NCBI GenBank assembly: GCA_910584065.1
Contig: CAJTZN010000005.1
Location: forward strand, 1 to 64,000
From: an uncultured Eubacterium sp.
Lineage (GTDB): Bacteria; Bacillota; Clostridia; Lachnospirales; Lachnospiraceae
Reading direction: 5' to 3'
DNA: 64,000 bases
Made by a program: the position numbers and the translations under genes. Of the stretch, positions 17,544-26,807 are shown piece by piece. Position 1 is the stretch's first letter; each line of letters begins with the position of its first letter. Below the pieces are notes generated by a model. That model saw only the letters and a program-made list of their open reading frames with translations. It had not been told where the DNA came from and did no database searches.

Positions 17544-18794
17544 TCACTTGATCACCGTCGCATCGTTTCTCGCGTAATGACAAATTTTGAACGCCTTGGA
17601 TGCGTCCGCCCCCGCGTCAGCCTCGTCGTTGCACAGATAGAGCAGATAGTCATCCTGTTCTCCCTTGCCGATAAAATCCATGACAAAATATCCATCTGAT
17701 GGCAGATAATACAGATTATCCTTTTCCGCATTTACGACGCTGGTAAAAGCACTGTCTTCCGGTTCCGCCTCGAAGATCCCCTCTCCGGATGCCATCATGA
17801 TTGCATTTTCCTTCGCGCAGATCGCCGGGCCCATTCCTCCCTCTTCCACATCTACTTTAAAATCTACCGGAATGGCATTCATATATTTCCCGTCCTCTCC
17901 CACTACCCTGACTTCCATCTTCCCGCTCTGCTGGTCGACCGTTGTAAAGGCAAAAAATCCATCTCCGGCTACGGGATCTGCCCAGCGGTTCCCCAGGCCG
18001 GCCTCCGGGTCGATGTCCGCCAGTTTTTCCCCTGTCACGCCGCTGTAGATTCCGTTTATCTTGCCCTGATACGACAGGATCAGCACATTTCCGTCGGCAA
18101 ACACGCTGAAATCGCACCCGACAAAACCACCCATTTTACTGAGTCCTTCTTCCCCTTCTTCCTCTTCCGCCCGCTCCTTCGGGACCGGGATCTCCATCAC
18201 CGTATTCTCTTTCTCATCAATGCGGAAAAGATGAACACCGATCGTATAGTAGTCCTCCAGATATTTTTCCCGGTCTGACCAGAACTTCGTGTGCGGCATT
18301 GATTCTTCCGTACACATCATATACAGTTTCCCGTCCTCCCCATACTGGCAGTCCTCGACCATATAATTTTTACCCGCCGTGTCCTCGTTCCACTTTTCCA
18401 GCCACGCCTCTTCCTTTACCGACCACACCGAACCTTCATACAGTACTTTTGCATATTTGTATTTGATCTCATCGGACTTGTCATACAGTTCCACGATCAT
18501 CATCGGCGTTCCATCCGGCGTGATCGCCATGACCCCGCCCTGTGCTGCCAAATATCCTTCGATCTGTATATTGGGGGACGCATCATACGGAATGGCCCGT
18601 TCCGCATAGACCGCCCCTGCCTGCTGCTCTACCGGCAGTTTCGGCACTGGCGTACTTTCTGGTTCCGAAGCCACACCGCAGCTGCACAGAACGACTGCTG
18701 CCGTCACCAATACCGTTACCATTCCTGACATTCTTTTACCTCTCATTACACTCACAATCCTTTCTTTTACGATCCCGCTGCTAAAAGCCTTCAT
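17544..18794 (-). CDS. lipoprotein related to the M56-fused sensor domain (copy 3)
   Basis: 416 residues, function unknown. The first ~20 residues (KAFSSGIVKERIVSVMRGK) resemble the tail of the M56 peptidase domain two genes upstream (PAFSAGEVRERIRHVSGYK). They are followed by the same hydrophobic segment and LCSCG lipobox, then a beta-rich region with scattered GKLYMMC and GGVMAITPDG motifs suggesting propeller-like repeats. It therefore looks like a duplicate of the C-terminal half of the fused protein, diverged more than the middle copy. RBS GGAGGA precedes the ATG, which follows the stop of the previous gene by 3 bp. Probably a surface-anchored free sensor or decoy; inference. Confidence 0.75.
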   Translation of the reverse strand: MKAFSSGIVKERIVSVMRGKRMSGMVTVLVTAAVVLCSCGVASEPESTPVPKLPVEQQAGAVYAERAIPYDASPNIQIEGYLAAQGGVMAITPDGTPMMIVELYDKSDEIKYKYAKVLYEGSVWSVKEEAWLEKWNEDTAGKNYMVEDCQYGEDGKLYMMCTEESMPHTKFWSDREKYLEDYYTIGVHLFRIDEKENTVMEIPVPKERAEEEEGEEGLSKMGGFVGCDFSVFADGNVLILSYQGKINGIYSGVTGEKLADIDPEAGLGNRWADPVAGDGFFAFTTVDQQSGKMEVRVVGEDGKYMNAIPVDFKVDVEEGGMGPAICAKENAIMMASGEGIFEAEPEDSAFTSVVNAEKDNLYYLPSDGYFVMDFIGKGEQDDYLLYLCNDEADAGADASKAFKICHYARNDATVIK

Positions 18795-18796
18795 GA

Positions 18797-20056
18797 TTAT
18801 TCCTCCTTTTTCGTATAGTGGAACATTTCCTCAGTCACCCACGGCTCCTGCTTCCCATAGTCAAATAGGAGCTCGTCATCGTCAAATTCCCATGTCTGAC
18901 GCATTCCTACATAATAGTCATCCTGATTCCCTTTATAAATACTGCTCAGTTCCAGACCGGTGTATTCCGGCCACAGGCAAAAGAAATGATCCGTTTTATG
19001 CCCGGCTACATAGCGAAATTTCTTCTCATTAAATTTTGCTTCATAAATCCCTTCCCAGCTGACCATTAAGATCTCGTCGTCCTTTGTCCCCAACGCCATT
19101 TTCAGATACCGGGATCCGTCATCTTCCACCTCGGTCCGCATCGTGTACAGCAGGTCGCCATCCTCGTCCAGTACGTTTACGTCCATCCTTTTCGTGGCCT
19201 GGTTTTTCGAAATGTACGCCCAGAATCCCATACCGCTACACACATCTGAGACCCTGTTTTCCAGTTTCACCTCGGATAATTTCTGACCGGAAGCATCGTA
19301 AATAGCGCCTGTATCCTGACCTTCTTCCATCAGTAAAATATTGCCTTCCGATGAAACCGCGAACTCCAGCCGCCGTACACCGGGCATCGCGCCAGCCGCC
19401 GTACCGCTGCCTTCCACCTGCCGTTTTTCCTGTTCCGGCAGCGCGATCTCCGTCATCTCCCCAGTCGCCTCATCTATCTTTACCAGATGATTTTTCACCC
19501 TCTCAAACGGGGTATTCGGCTTTTCTACACATTCCTGCCAATAAGTGAGCCTGTTTGATGAATACTCCGCCACGTACAAATACAAAAAACCATCCGCTCC
19601 ATATTTGAAGCGCTCCGGCCAGTATTTCGCATCCGGAAACCGCCTCTCGTATTCTTTTTCCCATAAAGGCTGTTTGAATTCCGGATCCTGAAACTCGGAT
19701 TCCTGATATTCCTCTTCTGCACCGATACATTGTTCGAGCCAGAGATCTTTTCCCTTTTTATCCGATAAAATATGCATCGTCCGGAAACAGACAAATCTTC
19801 CCTGCGGATCCAGAACGAATTCCCCATCTGAATAGGACGTATATTTCGAATAAAACGGACTTTTATAATGATCGGGCAGCAGCATATCCTGTTCGCTGTA
19901 CTCCGTCCTTTGGGCTACTTCCACCGGCGGCTCTGTCACCTGCGGTGTGGAGACAACTCCACAGCTGCACAGTATGACAGACACCGCCGCGAACACCGTC
20001 ACAATACCGGTCGCGTTCCAAATATTCTCCCGAAAAACCGCTATTCCCTTCTGCAT
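18797..20056 (-). CDS. lipoprotein related to the M56-fused sensor domain (copy 2)
   Basis: 419 residues with an N-terminal hydrophobic segment and lipobox LCSC (residues ~30-33). The remaining protein is clearly colinear with the C-terminal ~390 residues of the M56 fusion upstream: shared blocks include LPEQEKRQVEGSGTAA, RRLEFAVSSEGNILL, LDEDGDLLYTMRTEV and AGHKTDHFF. DNA similarity is also high in places, so the duplication is fairly recent. It has no peptidase domain. RBS GGAGGGG precedes the ATG. Part of the operon starting at the BlaI-like gene. Confidence 0.82.
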   Translation of the reverse strand: MQKGIAVFRENIWNATGIVTVFAAVSVILCSCGVVSTPQVTEPPVEVAQRTEYSEQDMLLPDHYKSPFYSKYTSYSDGEFVLDPQGRFVCFRTMHILSDKKGKDLWLEQCIGAEEEYQESEFQDPEFKQPLWEKEYERRFPDAKYWPERFKYGADGFLYLYVAEYSSNRLTYWQECVEKPNTPFERVKNHLVKIDEATGEMTEIALPEQEKRQVEGSGTAAGAMPGVRRLEFAVSSEGNILLMEEGQDTGAIYDASGQKLSEVKLENRVSDVCSGMGFWAYISKNQATKRMDVNVLDEDGDLLYTMRTEVEDDGSRYLKMALGTKDDEILMVSWEGIYEAKFNEKKFRYVAGHKTDHFFCLWPEYTGLELSSIYKGNQDDYYVGMRQTWEFDDDELLFDYGKQEPWVTEEMFHYTKKEE

Positions 20057-20079
20057 CGTAACCCCTCCATTTCATCCCC

Positions 20080-22572
20080 TTACTCCCCCTGATCCACTTC
20101 TGGCCCAGGCGATGCCTCCTCTTCCACTCTCGTATAATGGTACATCCACTCGGTATCCCAGGATTCCGGCTCATCCCCCGGCGCATACTCACCGTCGCTG
20201 GATTCCCACGTCGTACGCATGCCAACGTAGTAATCCTCCTGATTTCCTTTATAAATGCTTGTCACCGTCATTCCATAATAATCCGGCCACAGGGCATAAA
20301 ACTGATCCGTTTCGTGCCCGGCTATATAGCAGAATTTCTTTTCATTCAGCTTCGCCTCATAAATCCCTTCCCCGCATACCATCAGGATCACATCTCCACT
20401 CGTTCCCAGCGCCATATGCAAAAACTCTGATCCGTCGTCTTTGACCTCGGTCGGAAGCGTGTAAAGGGCATCCCCGTCTTCATCCAGCACTCTTACTTCC
20501 ATCTGGCCCGTCGAATGGTTTTTCGAAACATAGGTCCAAAATCCATCGCCGCTGTACACATCCGACCTCCGGTTTTCCCATGTGATCTCCGAGATTTTCT
20601 GACCGGAAGCATCGTAAATGACTCCCTCATTCTCTCCCTCTTCAGTCAGGCATATGCTTCCGTCCGCTGAAACCGCAAACTCCAGCCGCCTGACGCCCGA
20701 TATGGAATTTGCCGCCGTCCCACTTCCTTCTACCACCCGTTTTTCCTGCTCCGGCAGGGTGATCTCCGTTATCTCCCCCGTCTGCTCATCCACCTTTAAC
20801 AAATAATTTTTCACCCGTTCGAATGGGCGGTCTGGGTTCAAAAAATATTCATTCCAGTATTTAAACCTATCCATCGAATACTCTGCCACATACAGGTACA
20901 AGTAACCGTCTGCCCCATATTTATAGCGTTCCAGCCAATATTTCGTGTTTGGAAATTTCTTCTTGTAGCTTTTACTCCAGGAAGGCTCCTGATATTCCCC
21001 GTCCTCACCGAAACATTTTATAAAACGAATTTCTTTTTCCTTTTTATCCGAGCGGGTATACAGCGTTCGGAAGCAGACAAACTGTCCCTGTGGATCTGTT
21101 ATAAATTCATCATTCGGATACGCATAGAACTTTGAATCCCAGATTGCTTTGAAATCCTTCTGCAGTTGCATATCCTGCTCCACATACAATGTCTTTTTCT
21201 CCGGCACCGATACCGTCTTCTCTGCCCACCCTGGTGTCGCCTCTGGTGACGATACAACCCCGCAGCTGCACAGTATGACCGCCACTGCTGCCAGTACCGT
21301 CACAAATTTGGTCGGCTTTTTATATCCTGACACGTGCCGGATCCTCTCCCGTACCTCCCCGGCGCTAAAAGCCGGAATCTGGTTCAGTGCACTCGAACCA
21401 CTCGACAGCACCAGAAGAAGGTAGGAATACTTTTTCCTCTCCTCTGCCGGCAGATCCCGGATGACACTCTCATCACAGGAAATCTCCATATCACGCATCA
21501 TAACATAATACGCGATCCATACGAGCGGATTGAACCACAAAAGCGAAAACAACGAAAATGCCAGCGGTTTCAATAGATAATCCCTCCGCCGTACATGCAC
21601 CCGCTCATGCCGGAGTATGTAATCCCTCTCTGCGCCGCAGCATGAAGTCCCGCTCCTCACCGGAGTATGCAGCCCCGCCCCGGACTCTAGATACTCCGGA
21701 ATATATATTTTCGGAACAAAGATTCCTGCGACAAACGAACTGTGAACGAGCGGATGCGTATAAACCTTCGTTTTTTCTTCCACTTGCTTCGCGTCCCGAA
21801 GCTTCCAGATCGTCCGGGATATGGACAGTACTTCATAACACAGGCAGAGGAACACGCCCGCGCCCCACAGCACAAGCAGCCATACGGCTGCACGGTGTGG
21901 TGCATCTATATTTTCTTCTTCCTCCCACCTGGCGCCGTGTACGCCTTTCGCCTGTTCCGCACTCCCTTTTTTCTCCGCCCCCTCTGTTTTTACCGTTTTC
22001 CCAACCATTCCCTCTGCACCGTTTTTCGCTTCCCGCGCAGCCGCAGTATCTGTTTTCCCGATCACTCCCCCTGCATCTTTTTTCATCTCCCGCGCAGCCG
22101 CAGTATCCGTTTTCCCAATCATTCCCTCTGCATCTTTTTTCGCTTCCCACGCAGCCGCCAGCTCGCCTTTTTCCTGTGATGAACCGAACGTGAGTTTATA
22201 CGGCAGACGGAATCCATTGTTGACTCCGCCATAACCGTCATAAAATTCCATCCCCTGATCTGTTCCTGTCCCGCGTTTTTCCGAGCAGAGCACCGCCTGC
22301 TCCACCGTCCAGCCCGGCCCGGCACTCGCCGCCATCTCTTCCACCCGGTCCGGAAGGAAACTGTAAATACCGCGGACCGTAAACGGACACACAATACGAA
22401 AAAGCACCGCGAACCATAATACATACATCCCTATGCGTGGCAGTTTCTTCATGAACAACCCTCTGATCAAAAGTAAAAACACGATAACACCCGACACCGA
22501 TACACACGTATTGGCTATGTAATGCAGCACCGCATTTCCAGCAATCGCCTCTAACCATCCCTCCATGGTCAC
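20080..22572 (-). CDS. BlaR1-like M56 metallopeptidase fused to a large C-terminal sensor domain
   Basis: 830-residue membrane signal transducer. Helices near 20-42, 47-66 and 229-249; the zinc protease motif HERVH is at 322-326 and the downstream DMEISCDE at 361-368, with another helix about 336-358. After the peptidase a membrane segment (about 422-438, ending LCSCGVV) leads to a ~390-residue extracellular beta-rich domain. Residues 139-195 in the first outer loop hold three 19-residue repeats. In BlaR/MecR systems, ligand binding triggers cleavage of the BlaI-type repressor; here no penicillin-binding domain is recognised, so the signal is unknown. It follows the BlaI-like gene by 43 bp. 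Confidence 0.88.
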   Translation of the reverse strand: MTMEGWLEAIAGNAVLHYIANTCVSVSGVIVFLLLIRGLFMKKLPRIGMYVLWFAVLFRIVCPFTVRGIYSFLPDRVEEMAASAGPGWTVEQAVLCSEKRGTGTDQGMEFYDGYGGVNNGFRLPYKLTFGSSQEKGELAAAWEAKKDAEGMIGKTDTAAAREMKKDAGGVIGKTDTAAAREAKNGAEGMVGKTVKTEGAEKKGSAEQAKGVHGARWEEEENIDAPHRAAVWLLVLWGAGVFLCLCYEVLSISRTIWKLRDAKQVEEKTKVYTHPLVHSSFVAGIFVPKIYIPEYLESGAGLHTPVRSGTSCCGAERDYILRHERVHVRRRDYLLKPLAFSLFSLLWFNPLVWIAYYVMMRDMEISCDESVIRDLPAEERKKYSYLLLVLSSGSSALNQIPAFSAGEVRERIRHVSGYKKPTKFVTVLAAVAVILCSCGVVSSPEATPGWAEKTVSVPEKKTLYVEQDMQLQKDFKAIWDSKFYAYPNDEFITDPQGQFVCFRTLYTRSDKKEKEIRFIKCFGEDGEYQEPSWSKSYKKKFPNTKYWLERYKYGADGYLYLYVAEYSMDRFKYWNEYFLNPDRPFERVKNYLLKVDEQTGEITEITLPEQEKRVVEGSGTAANSISGVRRLEFAVSADGSICLTEEGENEGVIYDASGQKISEITWENRRSDVYSGDGFWTYVSKNHSTGQMEVRVLDEDGDALYTLPTEVKDDGSEFLHMALGTSGDVILMVCGEGIYEAKLNEKKFCYIAGHETDQFYALWPDYYGMTVTSIYKGNQEDYYVGMRTTWESSDGEYAPGDEPESWDTEWMYHYTRVEEEASPGPEVDQGE
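21988..22158 (-). repeat. 57-bp in-frame tandem repeat (3 copies) in the M56 protein
   Basis: Three 19-residue units (AAAWEAKKDAEGMIGKTDT and two variants) encoded by consecutive 57-bp DNA repeats. They lie in the predicted loop between the second and third membrane helices. Confidence 0.9.
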
Positions 22573-22615
22573 CCCTCCATTTCATATCCCCTGTTCACAG
22601 CTGCAGTTCAAAAGA

Positions 22616-22975
22616 TCAGGATTCACAATCTTCAATGATCTTCTTTAATTCCTCGATCTGTTTCTCACTCAGCTTTTTCCGTTTTGCAAATGCTGTCACA
22701 AATTTGGAAATAGACCCGTCAAAACGATTATTCACGATCTGCGTGCTCTCCTGCTCCAGATACTGTTCCTGGCTGATCTTCGATACCACAACCGCGTTTT
22801 CGTTCTGAAATATCCCCTCGTTGCACAGATTTTTCAGCACCGTATAAGTCGTAGACTTCTTCCACCCAAACGTTTCATTACAGATCCGCACCAGTTCCCC
22901 TGACCGGATCGGCTCGTTCTCCCATATGATACGGGCAAACGCCATCTCACTCTCTGATAACATACTATTTCTCAT
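22616..22975 (-). CDS. BlaI/MecI-family transcriptional repressor
   Basis: 119-residue winged-helix repressor. The N-terminal DNA-binding part reads LSESEMAFARIIWENEPIRSGELVR…KKSTTYTVLKNLCNEGIF, and the C-terminal helix mediates dimerisation. It is the expected cleavage target or partner of the M56 protein encoded 43 bp downstream. The ATG at 22975 (MRNSMLSESE) is chosen; a frame extends 12 bp further up. A large dyad operator lies immediately upstream, so autoregulation of the whole operon is likely. Confidence 0.92.
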   Translation of the reverse strand: MRNSMLSESEMAFARIIWENEPIRSGELVRICNETFGWKKSTTYTVLKNLCNEGIFQNENAVVVSKISQEQYLEQESTQIVNNRFDGSISKFVTAFAKRKKLSEKQIEELKKIIEDCES

Positions 22976-23007
22976 GATCCACCTCATTTCTGCGTCAAAG
23001 ATAATCA

Positions 23008-23051
23008 GGTCTATCTTTTATAGACTATCTATAGTCTATCATCTATAGACC
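23008..23051. promoter_or_regulatory. BlaI-type operator: two nested palindromes
   Basis: The inner perfect inverted repeat is ATAGACTAT (23020-23028), CT, ATAGTCTAT (23031-23039). Outer arms GGTCTAT (23008-23014) and ATAGACC (23045-23051) share exactly the same centre of symmetry. A minus-strand promoter overlaps it: TTGACA at 23061-23056, 17-bp spacer, TAGACT at 23038-23033. The -35 box overlaps the recQ stop codon. The half-site TAGAC(T/C) resembles BlaI/MecI-type TACA/TGTA-like dyads only loosely, so specificity is inferred from position. Confidence 0.85.
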
Positions 23052-23057
23052 TATTTG

Positions 23058-24920
23058 TCAAGCACCTTTTATTACCTGCAAAAATGCCTCCCCGTACTTC
23101 ACAAGCTTACTGGTTCCCACGCCGGACACTTCCAGCATCTCCTCCAGCGTCCGGGGACGTTTCAGACACATATCGACCAGCGTTTTATCTGAAAATACGA
23201 TATAAGGCGGCACCCGCTCCTCTTTCGCCAGCGCGAGCCTTTTCTGCCGCAGCTGTTCAAACAGGGCAAACCCGGCGTCATCGAGTGCTCCTTTCCCAAG
23301 AGTTCCTTTCGCCTTCCCTTTGGCGCCGACCCGTTCCCCTGTTCCGGCCGCCCCACCACTTTCTGTGCTCTTTCTCACCTCTGTCTTGATCGTGAGCTGG
23401 TACTGCTCATCCTTCAGTTTCCCATAGCTGTTCCCCAGACAGAGCACCGGATACCGGTCAGCCGTCTGGATCAGAATATCCTCCTGCAGCAGGGCGTCGA
23501 TCACCTGGCGGAGCGTGGATTCCGCATAATCAGCAAGCTTGCCGTACGTTTTCAGACCTTCGAATCCATAGCGGACGATCTTCGCGTTTTTGCTCCCGCG
23601 CAGAACGCCAAGGACGATATTGATGCCAAAACGCTGCCTCACCTCATAGACGCAATTCACCACCTGTCTGCCGAGTTCCGTCACATCGTGCTTTTCAAAA
23701 TCCGCGTCGCAGTTGCCGCAGTTATGGCAGTCACAGTGCGTCGTCTCGCCGAAATAATTGAGGATGTATTTTCGCAGGCATTCCTTTGTCGTGCTGTAAA
23801 ATGTCATGACTTTCAAGCGCTGCAGATCCCTCTCGAGGATCTCCTTCCGCTCATCCTCCGTCATCTCCTTTTTCGATTCCTTATTTTCCAAAAGAAACCG
23901 GTTCGTCGCCGTATCCTTAGGCGCATACAGGAGCAGGCACTGTGCGGCGGCGCCGTCCCGCCCGGCCCTCCCGGCCTCCTGGTAATAGTTTTCCATACTT
24001 TGGGGCATGTTGAAATGAAGGACATAGCGGACATTGGATTTATCAATACCCATGCCGAACGCATTTGTCGCCACGATCACCGGTTTGCGGTCGAAAATAA
24101 AATCGTCCTGATTTTCCATGCGCTCCTCGTTGCTCATACCTGCGTGATATCTGGCCGCCGGGACGCCGTGCTCCACCAGCATGTCGCACACCTCTTCCAC
24201 ACTGGCGCGCGTGTTGCAGTAGACGATGCCGCTCTCCCCGGCATGACTCGTGACATAGCCAAGTGCCGCTTTCATTTTGTCCTTCGGCCGCTCCACCGCA
24301 AAATACAGGTTCTCGCGGTCAAATCCGGTCACAAGGACATTCGGATCCTTTAAACCGAGCATACAGATCATGTCGTCCTTTACCTCTTTCGTCGCGGTCG
24401 CCGTAAACGCGCACAGCACCGGGCGCCTTCCCTTTTCCTCGAGCCTCCCCACAAATGCCGCCACATTCAGATACCCCGGACGGAAATCCTGTCCCCACTG
24501 GGAGACGCAGTGCGCCTCATCGACGGCGACGAGCGCGATGTCTGCCATCTCGGAATACTCGTAAAACTGCGGGGTGTCCAGCCGTTCCGGCGCTATGTAG
24601 ATGATCTTGTACCTGCCCTGCCTGGCATTGGCAAACGCCAGGCAGATCTGGTTTTCCGTCAGTGAACTGTTGATATACGCCGCATGGATCCCCGCCTGAT
24701 TTAAGGCAGTCACCTGATCTTTCATCAGGGAAATGAGGGGAGAAACGACGACCGCCGTCCCGTCCATAGCTAGCGCCGGGATCTGGTAACAGATCGACTT
24801 TCCAGCGCCGGTCGGCATGATGCCAAGCACATCCCGCCCCGCCATAATGCTGTCGATCAGTTTTTTCTGGCCCGGCCGGAAATCATCATAACCAAAATAC
24901 TGTTTTAATAACTGTTTCAT
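23058..24920 (-). CDS. recQ: ATP-dependent DNA helicase RecQ
   Basis: 620-residue 3'-5' helicase acting in recombination and replication repair. Walker A MPTGAGKS, DEAH box VDEAHCVSQWG, and the later helicase motif EAGRAGRDG are intact. The zinc-binding RQC region has four cysteines (CLRKYILNYFG…CDCHNCGNCD) and an HRDC domain occupies the last ~75 residues. A basic Gly/Lys/Ala-rich linker precedes HRDC. It has its own consensus promoter and is divergent from the GH13 gene. Confidence 0.97.
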   Translation of the reverse strand: MKQLLKQYFGYDDFRPGQKKLIDSIMAGRDVLGIMPTGAGKSICYQIPALAMDGTAVVVSPLISLMKDQVTALNQAGIHAAYINSSLTENQICLAFANARQGRYKIIYIAPERLDTPQFYEYSEMADIALVAVDEAHCVSQWGQDFRPGYLNVAAFVGRLEEKGRRPVLCAFTATATKEVKDDMICMLGLKDPNVLVTGFDRENLYFAVERPKDKMKAALGYVTSHAGESGIVYCNTRASVEEVCDMLVEHGVPAARYHAGMSNEERMENQDDFIFDRKPVIVATNAFGMGIDKSNVRYVLHFNMPQSMENYYQEAGRAGRDGAAAQCLLLYAPKDTATNRFLLENKESKKEMTEDERKEILERDLQRLKVMTFYSTTKECLRKYILNYFGETTHCDCHNCGNCDADFEKHDVTELGRQVVNCVYEVRQRFGINIVLGVLRGSKNAKIVRYGFEGLKTYGKLADYAESTLRQVIDALLQEDILIQTADRYPVLCLGNSYGKLKDEQYQLTIKTEVRKSTESGGAAGTGERVGAKGKAKGTLGKGALDDAGFALFEQLRQKRLALAKEERVPPYIVFSDKTLVDMCLKRPRTLEEMLEVSGVGTSKLVKYGEAFLQVIKGA

Positions 24921-24958
24921 ATGTTCTTCCTTTCCCTTTCGACATGGTATATATAAAT

Positions 24959-24987
24959 ATCATAAGTCAATCCCCGTGGATTGTCAA
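24959..24987 (-). promoter_or_regulatory. recQ promoter
   Basis: Minus strand TTGACA (24987-24982), 17-bp spacer, TATGAT (24964-24959), about 40 bp upstream of the recQ ATG. Confidence 0.75.
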
Positions 24988-25075
24988 AATTTATGCTTCT
25001 AATAGGAACAAAGATGTGTTATACTTGTTATCAGATCAACGCGCAGAAGATAGGCGCGAATGGAGGAGAATGACT

Positions 25076-26779
25076 ATGGCATGGTATGATGAAGCAGTAT
25101 TTTATCACATTTACCCGCTGGGACTCTGCGGGGCACCAAAGGAAAATCCGTACGGGGAGCCGGTCCACCGCTTGAACCAGCTGGTCCCATGGATCGACCA
25201 CATAAAAGAAATCGGGTGTAACGCCATATATATCGGCCCGCTTTTTGAATCCGTGGGGCACGGATATGAAACGACGGACTACAAAAAACTAGACAGCCGT
25301 CTCGGGGACAATACGGATCTGGCGAACTTCGTCGCAGATTGCCACAAAAAAGGGATCCGTGTCATATTGGACGGTGTATTCAACCACACGGGAAGGGATT
25401 TTTTTGCCTTCCAGGACATTAAGAATAACAGGGAAAATTCCGCGTACAGGGACTGGTACTGTCAGGTCAATTTCGGCGGAAACAACGAATACAATGACGG
25501 ATTTTCATACGAGAACTGGGGCGGCTACAATCTTCTTGCCAAACTGAACCAGCACAATCCCGCCGTCCGCGATTACATCTGCGACGTGATCCGTTTCTGG
25601 GTGAAAGAATTTGACATTGACGGGATCCGCCTGGACGCCGCCGACGTACTCGATTTTGAGTACATGAAAGCGCTGCGCCACGTGGCAAACGAAGTAAAAC
25701 CGGATTTCTGGCTGATGGGCGAGGTCATTCACGGGGATTATACGAGATGGGTCAATGAGGGGACGCTGCATTCGGTGACAAATTACCACCTGCACAAAGC
25801 CCTTTACTCCGGCCACAACGACCACAACTATTTTGAGATCGCCCACACGGTGAAACGTCTGTATGAAATGGGAGGAAACCGGCCGGACGGACTGAAACTG
25901 TACAATTTTGTCGATAACCACGACGTGGAACGGATCTATACGAAATTAACGAATAAAGCGCATTTTGCGCCGGTTCACGTCTTATTATACACGCTTCCCG
26001 GCGTTCCGTCAATCTATTACGGCTCGGAATTTGGCATCGAGGGAAAGAAAGAGCAGTATTCCGACGCCTCGCTGCGTCCCGCCCTTTCGCTGGACGATTT
26101 CAAAGGGGCGCTGGAAGATAATGCGTGTACGAAACTGATCGCAAAGCTCGGCGACGTGCGGCAGCGCGTTCCGGCCCTTTCCTACGGCGACTATAAAGAA
26201 CTTCTGCTCACGAACCGGCAGTACGCGTTTTCGCGTACGATGGACGGACAAACCGCCATTGTCACAGTAAACAACGATGACAGCGATTATGTCATGACCG
26301 TGCCGACGGGCGGGGGGAGCGAATTTATCGGTGCGCTGTCCGGGCAGAAAGTCACAGTGTCGAACGGAAACATCGCCGTCAATGTGCCTGCGTGCTCCGG
26401 GGAGATCTGGATTCCGTACGAAGGTTCAGGGGATGGATGCGAAGAAGTTTCTTCTCACGACAATTTACCGGCCACAGATAACACCCCGACAGCGGACGTT
26501 TCAACGGAGGACTCTCTAACGGAGAACCTTCCGACGGAGAACGCTTCAACGACGGCATCCTCCCAAGTTGAAACCTCTTTAAAAGAAGATAAATCTTCTC
26601 AGGAGAAAATCCCGGCTGAAAAAAGTGGTTCCTACGAAGAAGGAAAGATCGCGGGACTTCAGGAGGCCGTTCTGGCGATCATGGAGAAAAACGGACCCGT
26701 CACGGAGCAAATGCGCCGCGACGTCCAAAACCAGACCGACCACGATTCGCTGGTCAACTGGATCAAGAGTTTTCATTAA
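25076..26779 (+). CDS. GH13 alpha-amylase-family glycosidase
   Basis: About 567 residues. Catalytic motifs of the GH13 TIM barrel: GVFNHTG, GIRLDAADV (nucleophile Asp), LMGEVIHG (acid/base Glu) and NFVDNHDVERI (third carboxylate). No signal peptide, so probably intracellular breakdown of malto-oligosaccharides or glycogen. After a beta-sandwich domain comes a Ser/Thr/Glu-rich linker (about 460-510) and a ~50-residue helical tail, an uncommon extension. ATG at 25076 has GGAGGA eight bases upstream; an in-frame extension to 24944 runs through the recQ promoter and is rejected. Promoter: extended -10 TGT-TATACT ending at 25025. Confidence 0.9.
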   Translation: MAWYDEAVFYHIYPLGLCGAPKENPYGEPVHRLNQLVPWIDHIKEIGCNAIYIGPLFESVGHGYETTDYKKLDSRLGDNTDLANFVADCHKKGIRVILDGVFNHTGRDFFAFQDIKNNRENSAYRDWYCQVNFGGNNEYNDGFSYENWGGYNLLAKLNQHNPAVRDYICDVIRFWVKEFDIDGIRLDAADVLDFEYMKALRHVANEVKPDFWLMGEVIHGDYTRWVNEGTLHSVTNYHLHKALYSGHNDHNYFEIAHTVKRLYEMGGNRPDGLKLYNFVDNHDVERIYTKLTNKAHFAPVHVLLYTLPGVPSIYYGSEFGIEGKKEQYSDASLRPALSLDDFKGALEDNACTKLIAKLGDVRQRVPALSYGDYKELLLTNRQYAFSRTMDGQTAIVTVNNDDSDYVMTVPTGGGSEFIGALSGQKVTVSNGNIAVNVPACSGEIWIPYEGSGDGCEEVSSHDNLPATDNTPTADVSTEDSLTENLPTENASTTASSQVETSLKEDKSSQEKIPAEKSGSYEEGKIAGLQEAVLAIMEKNGPVTEQMRRDVQNQTDHDSLVNWIKSFH

Positions 26780-26807
26780 ATATTCATTAGCGGGGAGTTT
26801 GAAGCCG

